Assembly: GCF_014359905.1 (NCBI RefSeq) | Contig: NZ_JACIYP010000016.1 | Coordinates: 1 to 64,000 of the forward strand | DNA: 64,000 bases | Reading direction: 5' to 3' | Source of the DNA: Hoeflea sp. | GTDB lineage: Bacteria > Pseudomonadota > Alphaproteobacteria > Rhizobiales > Rhizobiaceae | The notes under the pieces: model-generated | Database searches by the model: none | Seen by the model: the letters and a program-made list of their open reading frames with translations, nothing else | What the model was told of the DNA's origin: nothing | Part shown: positions 44,624 to 54,316 of the stretch, one piece after another | Layout: every line of letters starts with the position of its first letter | Numbering within the stretch: position 1 is the first letter of the stretch | Program-made: the position numbers and the translations under genes

Positions 44624-46492
44624 CTATTCCGCGGCCGTGGCATCATCGGCACCCTTCGCATCGGCCTCGGCATCGATGAATCCGCCCGACTGCCGCGACC
44701 AGAGGTCGGCATAGATCCCGCCCGATTTGATCAGGTCTTCGTGCACGCCGGTTTCGACGATCTCGCCCTGGTCGAGCACCACCAGCCGGTCCATCTGCGC
44801 AATCGTCGACAGCCGGTGGGCGATGGCGATCACCGTCTTGTTCTCCATCAGCGCGAACAGGTTCTCCTGGATCGCCGCCTCGACTTCCGAATCGAGCGCC
44901 GATGTCGCCTCGTCCAGCACCAGGATCGGTGCGTCCTTGAGGAAGACGCGCGCAATCGCGATGCGCTGGCGCTGGCCGCCCGACAGCTTGACGCCGCGTT
45001 CGCCGACATGGGCGTCGAAGCCGGTGCGGCCGGCGAGATCCTCGAGACCGGCGATGAACTCGAGCGCATTGGCCTTGCGCGCCGCCTCGATGATCTCGGC
45101 TTCCGTGGCGTCCGGCCGTCCGTAGGCGATGTTGTCGCGCACGGAGCGGTGCAGCAACGAGGTGTCCTGGCTGACCATGCCGACCTGCCCCCTGAGACTG
45201 TCCTGGCTCACCTGCGAGATGTCATGGCCGTCGATCAGGATGCGCCCGGATTCGAGGTTGTAGAACCTCAGCAGCAGGTTGACGATCGTGGTTTTGCCCG
45301 CGCCGGAGCGGCCGACAAGGCCGATCTTCTCGCCCGCCTTGATCTCGAGCGACAGGTTCTCGATCACGCCGCTCTGCTTGCCGTAGTGGAAACGGACGTT
45401 CTCGAAACTGATCGCGCCCTTGCGGGCGACGATCTCGCCGGCGCCGGGACGGTCGACCACGTCATGCGGCTGGACCATCATGCCCATGCCGTCCTGGACG
45501 ACGCCGATATTCTCGAAGAATCCCGAAACCTCCCACATGATCCACTGCGACATGCCGTTGATCCTGAGCGATAGCCCGATGACGACGGCGATAGAGCCGA
45601 CGGAGACGATTCCCGTCATCCAGAAACCGATCGACATGGCCGCCACGATGAAGACCAGCACGCAATTGTTGAGATACACCAGGGTTTCGAACATCGTCAC
45701 CTGGCGCATCTGCCGGTGCACCGCCTCGAGGAACATGTCCATGCTCTCCTGGGCATAGGCCTCCTCGCGGCCGGCATGGGAGAACAGCTTGACCGTGGAG
45801 ATGTTGGTGTAGCTGTCGACGACGCGTCCCGTCATCGCCGAGCGGGCATCGGCCTGGTCGGCCGAAATCCGCTTGAGCTTCGGCACGAAATGCATGATCA
45901 GGCAGATATAGACCGCCAGCCACAGCAGCAGCGGCAGAACCAGCCGCCACTCGGCGCTCGCCACCATGCCGATCATGGCGATGAAATAGACCGAAACGAA
46001 GACGAACACATCCAGAAGCTTCATCACCGCTTCGCGGATCGACAGCGACGTCTGCATCACCTTGGTGGCGACGCGGCCGGCGAACTCGTTGGAAAAGAAG
46101 CTCAGGCTCTGGCGCAGCAGGTAGCGGTGCATCTGCCAGCGCGCGATCATCGGATAGTTGCCCAGGAGCGTCTGGTGGACGATCAGCGAATGCAGCATCA
46201 CCGTGATCGGCAGGCCGACAAGCAGCACCGCGCCCATCACGACAAGCCGCACCCATTCCCGCTCAAGAAACCCTTGCGGGTCGGTATTGGCCAGCCAATC
46301 GACGATGGACCCCAGGAAGCCGAACAGCATCACTTCGCCGATGGCAATCAGCGCGGTCAGGACAGCCAGCACCATCAGCCATGGCGCCGCTTCCCGCGAA
46401 TAATGCCAGCAGAACGCCACCAGCCCTTCGGGCGGCGCCAAGGGCGTTGCTTCCGGATAGGGGTTCAATCGACGTTCAAACCATCCGAACAT
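44624..46492 (-). CDS. ABC exporter half-transporter, second of a tandem pair
   Basis: 622 residues using ATG 46492, which has AAGGAG just upstream; an ATG at 46516 lacks a ribosome site. Six membrane helices then an ABC domain with Walker A GLVGRSGAGKTT, Q-loop MVSQDTSLLHRS, signature VKLSGGQRQRIAIARVFL, Walker B ILVLDEATSALDSE and IAHRLST. Both ATP sites look complete, so if it pairs with its neighbour neither is obviously degenerate. The substrate cannot be inferred. The C-terminus is acidic (AEADAKGADDATAAE). Confidence 0.93.
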   Translation of the reverse strand: MFGWFERRLNPYPEATPLAPPEGLVAFCWHYSREAAPWLMVLAVLTALIAIGEVMLFGFLGSIVDWLANTDPQGFLEREWVRLVVMGAVLLVGLPITVMLHSLIVHQTLLGNYPMIARWQMHRYLLRQSLSFFSNEFAGRVATKVMQTSLSIREAVMKLLDVFVFVSVYFIAMIGMVASAEWRLVLPLLLWLAVYICLIMHFVPKLKRISADQADARSAMTGRVVDSYTNISTVKLFSHAGREEAYAQESMDMFLEAVHRQMRQVTMFETLVYLNNCVLVFIVAAMSIGFWMTGIVSVGSIAVVIGLSLRINGMSQWIMWEVSGFFENIGVVQDGMGMMVQPHDVVDRPGAGEIVARKGAISFENVRFHYGKQSGVIENLSLEIKAGEKIGLVGRSGAGKTTIVNLLLRFYNLESGRILIDGHDISQVSQDSLRGQVGMVSQDTSLLHRSVRDNIAYGRPDATEAEIIEAARKANALEFIAGLEDLAGRTGFDAHVGERGVKLSGGQRQRIAIARVFLKDAPILVLDEATSALDSEVEAAIQENLFALMENKTVIAIAHRLSTIAQMDRLVVLDQGEIVETGVHEDLIKSGGIYADLWSRQSGGFIDAEADAKGADDATAAE

Positions 46493-46810
46493 GGATGTCT
46501 CCTTGAAATACTGCATGCCGGGCGTTCAGACGCATCGGCAGTCCCGAGAATGAGGCCAGGTCGCGCGATGGTGCTCGTCGCCCCTCTAACCGGGCATAAA
46601 AGCTAAATTTTGAAAACTGAAACCGCGAAGACCTGTGTGTTCAGTGGCCCATGGCCGCAAGCGGAAGGCTGATATCAGTGATGCGCATGTCAGCCTCCGT
46701 CAGGTTCGCGTTGAAGATGACCCGGTCTAGACGGGATTTTCCGGTTCCGCCAGATTGTCGCACCGGTTTTTGCGCGCCATGGGCACATCCTGGCTTGATA
46801 TTGTGATAAA
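46493..46810. other. Intergenic region between an ABC exporter and trmL
   Basis: 318 bases with no gene I can support. It must contain promoters for the ABC exporter operon (minus strand) and trmL (plus strand). An AT-rich patch at about 46601-46623 is the best promoter candidate for the exporters, and TGATATTGTGATAAAAT just before the trmL start is a possible -10 area. A short minus-strand reading frame ending at 46641 is discussed among rejected items. Confidence 0.4.
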
Positions 46811-47299
46811 ATGACCACAGAACCCGTCTCCATGACCAAGCCCCTCATCGCCCTCTACCAGCCCGACATTCCCGGCAACACAGGCTCGATCCTGCGCCTT
46901 GGCGCCTGCCTGGGCCTCGGCATTCACATCATCGGCCCTGCGGGCTTCGACATGACCGACCGGGCGCTCAAGCGCGCCGGCATGGACTACATCGAGATGG
47001 CGGCGCTCACCCGCCACGACGGATGGGAGGAGTTCGAGGCCTGGCGCAAGCGGGAAGAGAGGCGGCTGGTGCTGATGACGACGCAATCGGCCACGCCCTA
47101 TGTCGATGACAAGGCCCCGACCCTCTCCGCCCGTGACGTGGTGCTGTTCGGACGGGAGAGCGCCGGCGTGCCGCCCAAGGTCCATGACGCCGCGGACGCC
47201 CGCCTGACCATTCCCATGGTCGAAGGCCGCCGCAGCCTGAACCTCGCCATGAGCGTGGCGATCGTCGCCGGCGAAATTACCCGCCGGTTCGGATTGTAG
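46811..47299 (+). CDS. trmL: tRNA (cytidine(34)-2'-O)-methyltransferase
   Basis: 162 residues, a SPOUT enzyme that 2'-O-methylates the wobble base of certain leucine tRNAs. The family pattern is intact: IALYQPDIPGNTGSILRLGACL, LGIHIIGPAGFDMTDRALKRAGMDY, and the knot region VVLFGRESAGVPPKVHDAADARLTIPMVEGRRSLNLAMSVAIV. No clear ribosome site precedes either 46811 or the in-frame ATG at 46832. trmL lying near petABC and hemF is common in Rhizobiales. Confidence 0.93.
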   Translation: MTTEPVSMTKPLIALYQPDIPGNTGSILRLGACLGLGIHIIGPAGFDMTDRALKRAGMDYIEMAALTRHDGWEEFEAWRKREERRLVLMTTQSATPYVDDKAPTLSARDVVLFGRESAGVPPKVHDAADARLTIPMVEGRRSLNLAMSVAIVAGEITRRFGL

Positions 47300-47311
47300 G
47301 CGAAGACTGCG

Positions 47312-47695
47312 TCAGCCATAGCTGACCACCTCGAACTCGATGCCGTTTTCATCCTCGAAGTAGAACCGCCGGCCCGGCTCGTAGTCGGCATGATTGAAGG
47401 TCTCAAAGCCCTGGGCCTTGACCTTGACTTCAACGGCATCGAGATCGTCGACGACCACGCCGATATGGTTCATCGCGCCCGTGACTTCCTTTCCTTGCGT
47501 ATTTGCCGCCACGCCCTCTTTCGGCGTGAACACCACCAGGTAGTCGTCCTCGGTTCCGACATGGATCGACCGGCCGCCATTGCGCGCCGCCCCCTGCCAG
47601 CGGATCTTCCAGCCGAACACCTCGCACAGCCATGCCGCCGTGGCGGCGGCGTCGGGCACGGTGAAATTGACGTGTTCGAGAACGGCTTGGGTCAT
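47312..47695 (-). CDS. VOC family (glyoxalase-like) protein under a SoxR promoter
   Basis: 127 residues, one vicinal-oxygen-chelate domain. Candidate metal ligands are the His in LEHVNFTVPD, the His in AMNHIGVVVDD and the Glu in GIEFEVVSYG, in the usual order for a glyoxalase I-like dimer. AGGAGC lies upstream. It is divergent from soxR, and its promoter has a 19-base spacer with the SoxR palindrome, so it is probably induced by redox-cycling agents. The substrate could be methylglyoxal or a quinone-type product. Confidence 0.88.
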   Translation of the reverse strand: MTQAVLEHVNFTVPDAAATAAWLCEVFGWKIRWQGAARNGGRSIHVGTEDDYLVVFTPKEGVAANTQGKEVTGAMNHIGVVVDDLDAVEVKVKAQGFETFNHADYEPGRRFYFEDENGIEFEVVSYG

Positions 47696-47739
47696 GGGTC
47701 TGCTCCTGAAGTCCTGTGCGATTGCCTTTGACGAAACCC

Positions 47740-47770
47740 ATGCTACTTTCTCAAGTTAACTTGAGGTCAA
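47740..47770 (-). promoter_or_regulatory. SoxR-activated promoter with 19-bp spacer
   Basis: On the minus strand TTGACC (47770-47765) and TAGCAT (47745-47740) are separated by exactly 19 bases. The spacer contains CTCAAGTTAACTTGAG (47750-47765), the classical SoxR box. The overlong spacer with a central dyad is the hallmark of MerR-family activation. The promoter reads toward the VOC gene; soxR on the other side lies 20 bases beyond the box. Confidence 0.88.
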
Positions 47771-47784
47771 GAGGTTTTTTCACA

Positions 47785-48249
47785 ATGCCGGACGTACGCA
47801 CCAAAGGCCTGCTCACGATCGGCGACGTGGCAGCGCGCACCGGGCTCGCGGTCTCCGCCATCCGCTATTACGACGACGAGGGGCTGATTTCAGCGCGGCG
47901 CACGCCGGGCGGAAAACGCATGTTCCTGCGCTCCGACATCAGGCGACTGTCGTTCATCCTGATCGCCCAGCAACTGGGCTTCTCGCTCGAGGAGATCCGC
48001 GCCCAGCTCAGGCAGCTGCCGCTGGAGCGCACGCCGACCAAACAGGACTGGGAAAAGATCAGCCGCGGCTTCCGCGCCCATCTCGACGCCCGCATCGGCA
48101 TGCTCGAACGCCTGCGCGACCGCCTCGACGGCTGCATCGGCTGCGGCTGCCTGTCGCTCGACGCCTGCAAGCTCTACAATCCGGAGGACCGGGCGGGCGC
48201 AAGCGGCACCGGACCGCGGCTGGTGGTTCAGAAATCGGTGGCGGGCTGA
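47785..48249 (+). CDS. soxR: Redox-sensitive transcriptional activator SoxR
   Basis: 154 residues of the MerR family. The N-terminal HTH (LTIGDVAARTGLAVSAIRYYDDEGLI) is followed by a dimerisation coiled coil and the 2Fe-2S motif CIGCGCLSLDAC, with Cys117, 120, 122 and 128, the exact SoxR spacing. ATG 47785 gives the family N-terminus; the open frame begins earlier at 47716, inside the promoter. Oxidation of the cluster by superoxide or redox-cycling compounds activates it. No soxS is present, as usual outside enterics. Confidence 0.95.
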   Translation: MPDVRTKGLLTIGDVAARTGLAVSAIRYYDDEGLISARRTPGGKRMFLRSDIRRLSFILIAQQLGFSLEEIRAQLRQLPLERTPTKQDWEKISRGFRAHLDARIGMLERLRDRLDGCIGCGCLSLDACKLYNPEDRAGASGTGPRLVVQKSVAG

Positions 48250-48251
48250 GG

Positions 48252-48521
48252 TCAATCCGCGGTCGGCAGCCGGCGCATGGTGAATTCGATGGTGTCGCCC
48301 TCGCCCGGCAGCGTCCGCCAGCTCTCGACCTCGGTCCAGTAGGCGGCCTTGGGCCAGGTGGAAAACCATTCCCGCGCCGTCTCGCGCGCCTCTTCGCGGC
48401 TCATGCGATAGGTCTTGCGCACGAAGCCGCCGGGACGGCCGGCGGCCTTCTCGCTGCGCGAGCGGGCAATCTCTTTGCGCAGGCCCTCAAGCGGAGGGCG
48501 GCGGGGTGGAAACTGGCTCAT
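48252..48521 (-). CDS. Conserved hypothetical small basic protein
   Basis: 89 residues using ATG 48521, with AAGGAAGGA upstream. The N-terminal half is Arg/Pro-rich (PPRRPPLEGLRKEIARSRSEKAAGRPGG) and the C-terminal half is a small folded domain (SREEARETAREWFSTWPKAAYWTEVESWRTLPGEGDTIEFTMRRL). I do not know the family; no signal or membrane segment. It converges on soxR with stops three bases apart. Confidence 0.7.
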   Translation of the reverse strand: MSQFPPRRPPLEGLRKEIARSRSEKAAGRPGGFVRKTYRMSREEARETAREWFSTWPKAAYWTEVESWRTLPGEGDTIEFTMRRLPTAD

Positions 48522-48721
48522 GGTCCTTCCTTGATCGCCAAATCCTAGCGCAAAACCCTCCGGGCTGCGAGTCCTGACGCGGGAGCGCAACCCGGCCGCC
48601 CCGCCTCATGGGAAACGAGGCGGCGAAAAACCGGTTGGTTCCGGCAGGCGGACTGTAAAGGCAAGGTTACATCCGCCTTTCGGTGCTGCTATGACTGCCG
48701 CAAACATGACGAGGAAATCCC

Positions 48722-49633
48722 ATGGAACGCCCCACCCTGCCGGTCGGCCTGCCCGACGACATCGAAAACAAGAAGACACTCGCGCGCCAGTGGTTCGAAC
48801 ACCTGCGCGACCAGATCTGCGCCAACTTCGAGGCCCTTGAGGCCGAGGTCGACACTCCCCAGTCCGCGGGCGAACCGGGCCGTTTCGAACGCACCCAGTG
48901 GCTGCGCGACGAGGGCGCAGGCGGCGGCGGCACCATGTCGATCATGAAGGGCCGGCTGTTCGAGAAGGTCGGCGTGCACACCTCCACCGTCCACGGCGAG
49001 TTCTCGCCCGAATTCCGCGGCCAGATCCCCGGCGCCGAGGAGGACCCGAGCTTCTGGGCGTCCGGCATCTCGCTGATCGCCCATCCCGTCAATCCGCATG
49101 TGCCGACCGTGCACATGAACACCCGCATGGTGGTCACCACCAGCCACTGGTTCGGCGGCGGCGCCGATTTGACCCCGGTGCTCGACGCCCGCCGCACCCA
49201 GACCGATCCCGACACGCAGCTGTTCCACCGCGCCATGGAAATCGCCTGCAACCGCCACGCCGTGGCCGATTATCCGAAGTTCAAGGCGTGGTGCGAGGAG
49301 TATTTCTTCCTGCCGCACCGCAACGAGCCGCGCGGCATCGGCGGCATTTTCTACGACTGGCAGCACTCAAGCGAGGAAAGCGGCGGCTGGGCTGCGGATC
49401 TTGCCTTTACCCAGGATGTCGGTCGCGCCTTCAACGTGGTCTACCCCAAGATCGTGCGCGCCAATTATGGCAAGCCCTGGAGCGAGGCGGAGCGCACCGA
49501 GCAATTGATCCGCCGCGGCCGTTATGTCGAGTTCAACCTGCTCTACGACCGCGGAACCATCTTCGGCCTCAAGACCGGCGGCAACGTCGCCTCGATCCTG
49601 TCCTCGCTGCCGCCGGTGGTGATGTACCCGTAG
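48722..49633 (+). CDS. hemF: Oxygen-dependent coproporphyrinogen III oxidase
   Basis: 303 residues. Converts coproporphyrinogen III to protoporphyrinogen IX with oxygen, late in haem synthesis, and supplies haem for cytochromes such as those encoded by petBC. The family pattern is [46 protein letters not shown] and [21 protein letters not shown], with [22 protein letters not shown] near the end. The start follows GACGAGGAAATCC. Presence of HemF shows aerobic haem synthesis. Confidence 0.97.
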   Translation: MERPTLPVGLPDDIENKKTLARQWFEHLRDQICANFEALEAEVDTPQSAGEPGRFERTQWLRDEGAGGGGTMSIMKGRLFEKVGVHTSTVHGEFSPEFRGQIPGAEEDPSFWASGISLIAHPVNPHVPTVHMNTRMVVTTSHWFGGGADLTPVLDARRTQTDPDTQLFHRAMEIACNRHAVADYPKFKAWCEEYFFLPHRNEPRGIGGIFYDWQHSSEESGGWAADLAFTQDVGRAFNVVYPKIVRANYGKPWSEAERTEQLIRRGRYVEFNLLYDRGTIFGLKTGGNVASILSSLPPVVMYP

Positions 49634-49674
49634 GCAAAGCGGAGCCCCGGCCGGACGGCCACCTTGCAGAGCGA

Positions 49675-50157
49675 TCAGGCCTGTCTGCAGGCAGCCTGCC
49701 TCAGCGCTTCATCGATGAGCTGGTTGGCGATCTTCATGCGGGTGGTTGCGGCGTCGCGCCACTCCGCCGGCGTCCGGTCGGGGTGGTTCAGGCGGGCGAA
49801 GGCCCGCCGTTTGCGCTGCAGGTCGGCCGCCGTATCGGACGCGAGCACGTCAATGTCCGTGGCGATTTCCTCGGCGCTCAGCCGCTTGAAACGCGCCGCA
49901 TCGAATTGCGGGGTTGGCGGCGGCACAACCGTCCCGCTGGCATGCGGCAACTCCAACGCCTCGCCGGCATGGTCGGCATAGGCCGCAGCGAACGGTTCAC
50001 TGCTGCGCCAGGCCTGCGGACCTGATCCCACCCCGACGAAACTCGAATTGAAACCGCGGATGCCGGACCAGGACGCCGGGCCTGACGGGGCGGCGTCCGG
50101 CCCCTCTTCGCTGAGGCGGCCCAGAACAGTGTCAAACGTGCTCACTCCCACAATCAT
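49675..50157 (-). CDS. J-domain-like protein with a conserved HPD motif
   Basis: 160 residues, no membrane or signal segment. The C-terminal 55 residues resemble the core of a DnaJ J-domain: KRRAFARLNHPDRTP contains the HPD tripeptide that activates DnaK, followed by a helix TRMKIANQLIDEAL. The N-terminal part is low in structure and Pro/Gly-rich. No G/F, zinc or client-binding domain is present. The start at 50157 is uncertain because no good ribosome site is visible. A specialist co-chaperone is possible. Confidence 0.6.
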   Translation of the reverse strand: MIVGVSTFDTVLGRLSEEGPDAAPSGPASWSGIRGFNSSFVGVGSGPQAWRSSEPFAAAYADHAGEALELPHASGTVVPPPTPQFDAARFKRLSAEEIATDIDVLASDTAADLQRKRRAFARLNHPDRTPAEWRDAATTRMKIANQLIDEALRQAACRQA

Positions 50158-50435
50158 CTAGCTGCCCTGTGTCAACTGCGAAAATCGGCCTCTGCCCGAC
50201 ATCGCTAGCGGACTATGGTTAACAATGTCTGAGCATGGGCCAACGCGCGGTTGCGCCCATTCTCGGAACCGTCAGCGCACAAGCCGGCACAGGGCTGCAG
50301 GGTCACCGCACCGGGCAGACCGCACCGTGTCGCCCGCCGTCCTGTCAAAAAGCGGGATTTGTGGTATCGTGATGATGCGTTGAACCGCAATCGGTCAGCG
50401 CAAATCTTCGGTTATCGACAAAAGGAGGATAAGCC

Positions 50436-50621
50436 ATGAAGACCTTCCATTGCGGATCTCTCGTACCCGGATGCGACTGGCACACCCGCGCCGAGAGCGA
50501 AGCCGAGGTCGTCTCGCGCACCATCGACCATCTGCGCCAGACTCACGGCGAAACCATCATCCGCCCGTCCATGGTCGAGCAGATCAAGGCGCGGATGAGC
50601 GACCAGGAAAACGCCGCCTGA
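50436..50621 (+). CDS. DUF1059 small protein
   Basis: 61 residues. MKTFHCGSLVPGCDWHTRAESEAEVVSRTIDHLRQTHG matches DUF1059, with Cys and His residues (CG, C-x-W-H, H-x4-H) that suggest a small zinc-binding fold. An excellent AAAGGAGGA lies 9 bases upstream of the ATG. Function unknown. It stands alone; the roughly 280 bases upstream (50158-50435) carry no gene I can support. Confidence 0.85.
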   Translation: MKTFHCGSLVPGCDWHTRAESEAEVVSRTIDHLRQTHGETIIRPSMVEQIKARMSDQENAA

Positions 50622-50645
50622 CGGATTTGCGCAAAGGTTCGCGCC

Positions 50646-51896
50646 TCAGTCAGGGTCGGCCAGCAGTCTCTGCTTGTCGAGTGTGAAGTTGCTGTCGATC
50701 CAGCGCTCCTCGAGCGCCGCCAGTCTGGCCCCCATGGCGGGGCCGGGCTCGATCCCCTGGGCGATCAGGTCCGATCCCTTGACCGGAAACACCGGCCGCG
50801 TCCAGCTTTCCGCCCGCGCCAGATGACGGCTGTGACCGGCGGCATCGGTCAGCGCCGCCGGAGCGGCATCCGTGCGCGACCGGGCCGAGACCAGCGACAA
50901 CCGGATGCGGTCCAGGACCGGGCCTGAGCCGTGGCGGTAGAGCAGCCGGTCAAGCGCCGTGATCGCGAGCGTCGGCGCAATCGCCGGCGCTTCGGTCCAG
51001 TGGACGAGCCGCTCCGCGTCAGCGCGCGACAGCTTGAGCCGCACAGACAACTCCCGCATCCGTGCCGCATCCGGCGGCACGATCGCCATCAGCCGCAGCA
51101 TCGGATCGGGATCCCAATTGAGCGCGGTTTCCGTGGCGATCAGCCCACTGATCGAATCGATCCCCCACTTCTCGCTTTCGGGCAGCACCAGGCTCAGCAC
51201 GCCGGCCTGCCGCATCCACAACAGCGCGCGCCCCGGATCGCTGGCGCCAAGCAGCGTCTTGAGCTCCTTCCACACCCGCTCGGCGGAAAGCCTGACGAGG
51301 CTGTCGCGCGCTCTGGCGCAGGCCTTCAGAGCCGCCGCATCCGGCCGCCCGGCGCCATAATGGGCGAAAAACCGGAAATAGCGCAGGATGCGCAGGTGAT
51401 CCTCGGCAATCCGGTCATCCGGATCGCCGATGAACCGCACGGTGCGCGAGGCGATATCCTCGAGCCCGCCGACGAGATCGATGATCGCGCCGCTCTGGTC
51501 GGCGTAAAGCGCGTTGATGGTGAAGTCGCGCCGCTCGGCGTCAATCTGCCAGTCGCTGCCGAACACCACCTTCGCCCGCCTGCCATCGGTCTCGGCATCG
51601 TGGCGCAGCGTCGTCACCTCGAAGCCGCGACTGTCGATCACCAGCGTGACCGTGCCGTGATCGATGCCCGTCGGCACCGCGCGGATCCCGGCCGCTTCGG
51701 CGCGCGCCATCACCTGTTCGGGCGCCCAGGTGGTGGCAAGATCGGTGTCGGTCACCGGCAGGGCCATCAGCGCATTGCGCACCGCGCCGCCGACCACCCG
51801 CACCTCCTCGCCGTCCTGGTTGAGAAGCGAAAAGATCCGGGCAAGCGCCGGGTCCTGGAACCAGCTCTCGTCGGCCACGGTCGCGACAATGCTCAT
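50646..51896 (-). CDS. CCA tRNA nucleotidyltransferase
   Basis: 416 residues, class II CCA-adding/poly(A) polymerase-type enzyme that repairs tRNA 3' ends. The nucleotidyltransferase centre is VRVVGGAVRNALMALPVTDTDLATTW (catalytic Asp pair in DTD), followed by TLRHDAETDGRRAKVVFGSDWQID, RRDFTINALY and RFFAHYGAGRPD. Length fits alphaproteobacterial members, some of which carry an HD-like C-terminal part. Its start overlaps the end of the Nudix gene by four bases. Confidence 0.93.
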   Translation of the reverse strand: MSIVATVADESWFQDPALARIFSLLNQDGEEVRVVGGAVRNALMALPVTDTDLATTWAPEQVMARAEAAGIRAVPTGIDHGTVTLVIDSRGFEVTTLRHDAETDGRRAKVVFGSDWQIDAERRDFTINALYADQSGAIIDLVGGLEDIASRTVRFIGDPDDRIAEDHLRILRYFRFFAHYGAGRPDAAALKACARARDSLVRLSAERVWKELKTLLGASDPGRALLWMRQAGVLSLVLPESEKWGIDSISGLIATETALNWDPDPMLRLMAIVPPDAARMRELSVRLKLSRADAERLVHWTEAPAIAPTLAITALDRLLYRHGSGPVLDRIRLSLVSARSRTDAAPAALTDAAGHSRHLARAESWTRPVFPVKGSDLIAQGIEPGPAMGARLAALEERWIDSNFTLDKQRLLADPD

Positions 51897-52552
51897 GCAT
51901 AGAGCCTTTCATACAGGGTGCGGATGATCCCGGCGGTGACGCCCCAGATCCGGTGTTCGCCAAACGGCATGACGTAATAATGCCGCTCGACGCCGTCCCA
52001 GACGCGGCTTTCCCGCTTGTGATTGGCCGGGTCCATCAAGAACGACAAGGGCGCCTCGAACACCGCGTCGACTTCCGCCGGGTTCGGCGTATAGGCATAG
52101 CCCGGCCGCACCACCGCCAGCACCGGCGTGATGTGGAAGCCAGTTGTGGTCATGTAGGCCGGAAGCCGTCCGACGGGCTCGACGAAGCGGCGGTCCAGCC
52201 CGATTTCCTCCTCGGCCTCGCGCATGGCGGCGATTTCGGGGCTCGCGTCCTCGGGATCGATGGCGCCGCCCGGAAAGGCCACCTGGCCCGAATGCCGCCG
52301 CATCGCCACGGAGCGGCGCGTCAGGATCACCTGGGCCTCGGGCCCCGCCTCCGTCACCGGCACGAGCACCGCGGCATCGCGCAGCTTGACGCCGGTGAAA
52401 TAGGAGGCCAGATCCGGGTTGAGCAGATGGTCGCCATGGCCGAAATGGGCGGGAGCCGCCCCGAAGGCATGCTCCGGATCGTGTGCTTGCGCGCGCAGAC
52501 GAAAATCCGCCGCGTCAAGCTTCGGCGGCAGCCGGGATGCAGCACCGCTCAC
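51893..52552 (-). CDS. Nudix hydrolase, CoA pyrophosphatase-like (NudL/PCD1 type)
   Basis: 219 residues. The Nudix box GGAIDPEDASPEIAAMREAEEEIGL fits GX5EX7REUXEEXGU, and the upstream MRRHSGQVAFPGG is the extra signature of the CoA-pyrophosphatase subgroup, which hydrolyses CoA and its derivatives. It sits between DUF1285 (overlap four bases) and the CCA enzyme (overlap four bases), a translationally coupled three-gene unit. Confidence 0.9.
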   Translation of the reverse strand: MSGAASRLPPKLDAADFRLRAQAHDPEHAFGAAPAHFGHGDHLLNPDLASYFTGVKLRDAAVLVPVTEAGPEAQVILTRRSVAMRRHSGQVAFPGGAIDPEDASPEIAAMREAEEEIGLDRRFVEPVGRLPAYMTTTGFHITPVLAVVRPGYAYTPNPAEVDAVFEAPLSFLMDPANHKRESRVWDGVERHYYVMPFGEHRIWGVTAGIIRTLYERLYA

Positions 52553-53169
52553 GACTGTTCCTCCAGCCTGGCCATCGGCATCACCGGGAAGGTTGCCCCG
52601 CCCGAGCGGATCACGAACGTTTTTTCGCCGTCGATTTCGGCCTCTTCGCCGCGCGCCAGAAGATCATAGGTCACCGCACGGTTGACCAGCGCCTCCAGTC
52701 GCCCGCGCACCAGAAGATAGGGCTTGAGCTGATCGCTCTCGCCCGCGTTCACGAACCGGAGCGGATTGTCCGGCCCGACTCGCACCACATCCCCGACATT
52801 GGTCCTGAAAGTCAGCACCGGTTCGCCCTCTTCCTCGGCCACGCTCATCTCGACGGCCAGGAACGGCGCATCGGCAATGCGGATCCCGAGCTTTTCCACA
52901 GGCGTGACCAGATAGGTCCTGCCGTCCTCGTCGCGGCGCAAAACGGTGGAAAACAGCCGCACCAGCGCGGGCCTGCCAATCGGCGTGCCCATGTAGAACC
53001 AGGTGCCGTCAGCGCGGATTTCCATGTCGATATCGCCGCAATAGGGCGGATTCCACTGCTCGACCGGCGGCAAACCATCCTTGCCGGCATTGCGGTCGGC
53101 CTGGGCGCGCGAAATCAGCGCCGCGAGATCCGCAGCATCTGTTTTCGTCTCGGTCCTTGTTTTTGCCAT
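52549..53169 (-). CDS. DUF1285 domain protein
   Basis: 206 residues, cytoplasmic, matching DUF1285 (PPVEQWNPPYCGDIDMEIRADGTWFYMGTPIGRPALVRLFSTVLRR, then VTPVEKLGIRIADAPFLAVEM). Members are small beta proteins of unknown function, frequently found first in an operon with a Nudix hydrolase and a CCA enzyme, as here. Its start lies about 130 bases from the divergent moxR. A candidate promoter on the minus strand is TTGACT-17-CATAGC near 53200. Confidence 0.88.
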   Translation of the reverse strand: MAKTRTETKTDAADLAALISRAQADRNAGKDGLPPVEQWNPPYCGDIDMEIRADGTWFYMGTPIGRPALVRLFSTVLRRDEDGRTYLVTPVEKLGIRIADAPFLAVEMSVAEEEGEPVLTFRTNVGDVVRVGPDNPLRFVNAGESDQLKPYLLVRGRLEALVNRAVTYDLLARGEEAEIDGEKTFVIRSGGATFPVMPMARLEEQS

Positions 53170-53298
53170 TGTCCTGTCCAGCTATGGTTAGAGGTAACGA
53201 GATAGTCAACCCAACGGCACTTGTCAGCCTTTCGGGGTGGAATAAGTTGGTTTGAAGCCTAAGGTCAGACCCGGGAACACGAACGTTCGGAGAAATTC

Positions 53299-54312
<1,014 letters not shown>

Positions 54313-54316
54313 ACCG

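Noticed and set aside
46641-46763. Minus-strand frame of about 40 codons ending with RVIFNANLTEADMRITD, faintly like a pentapeptide-repeat protein.
   Set aside because: It has no ATG with a ribosome site near its left edge (a GTG at about 46763 is the only candidate), is very short, and has no neighbour that would explain it. At most it is a remnant.
46795-46810. Possible FNR-type site (TTGAT) before trmL.
   Set aside because: The second half does not match ATCAA at the right distance, so it is chance AT-rich sequence.
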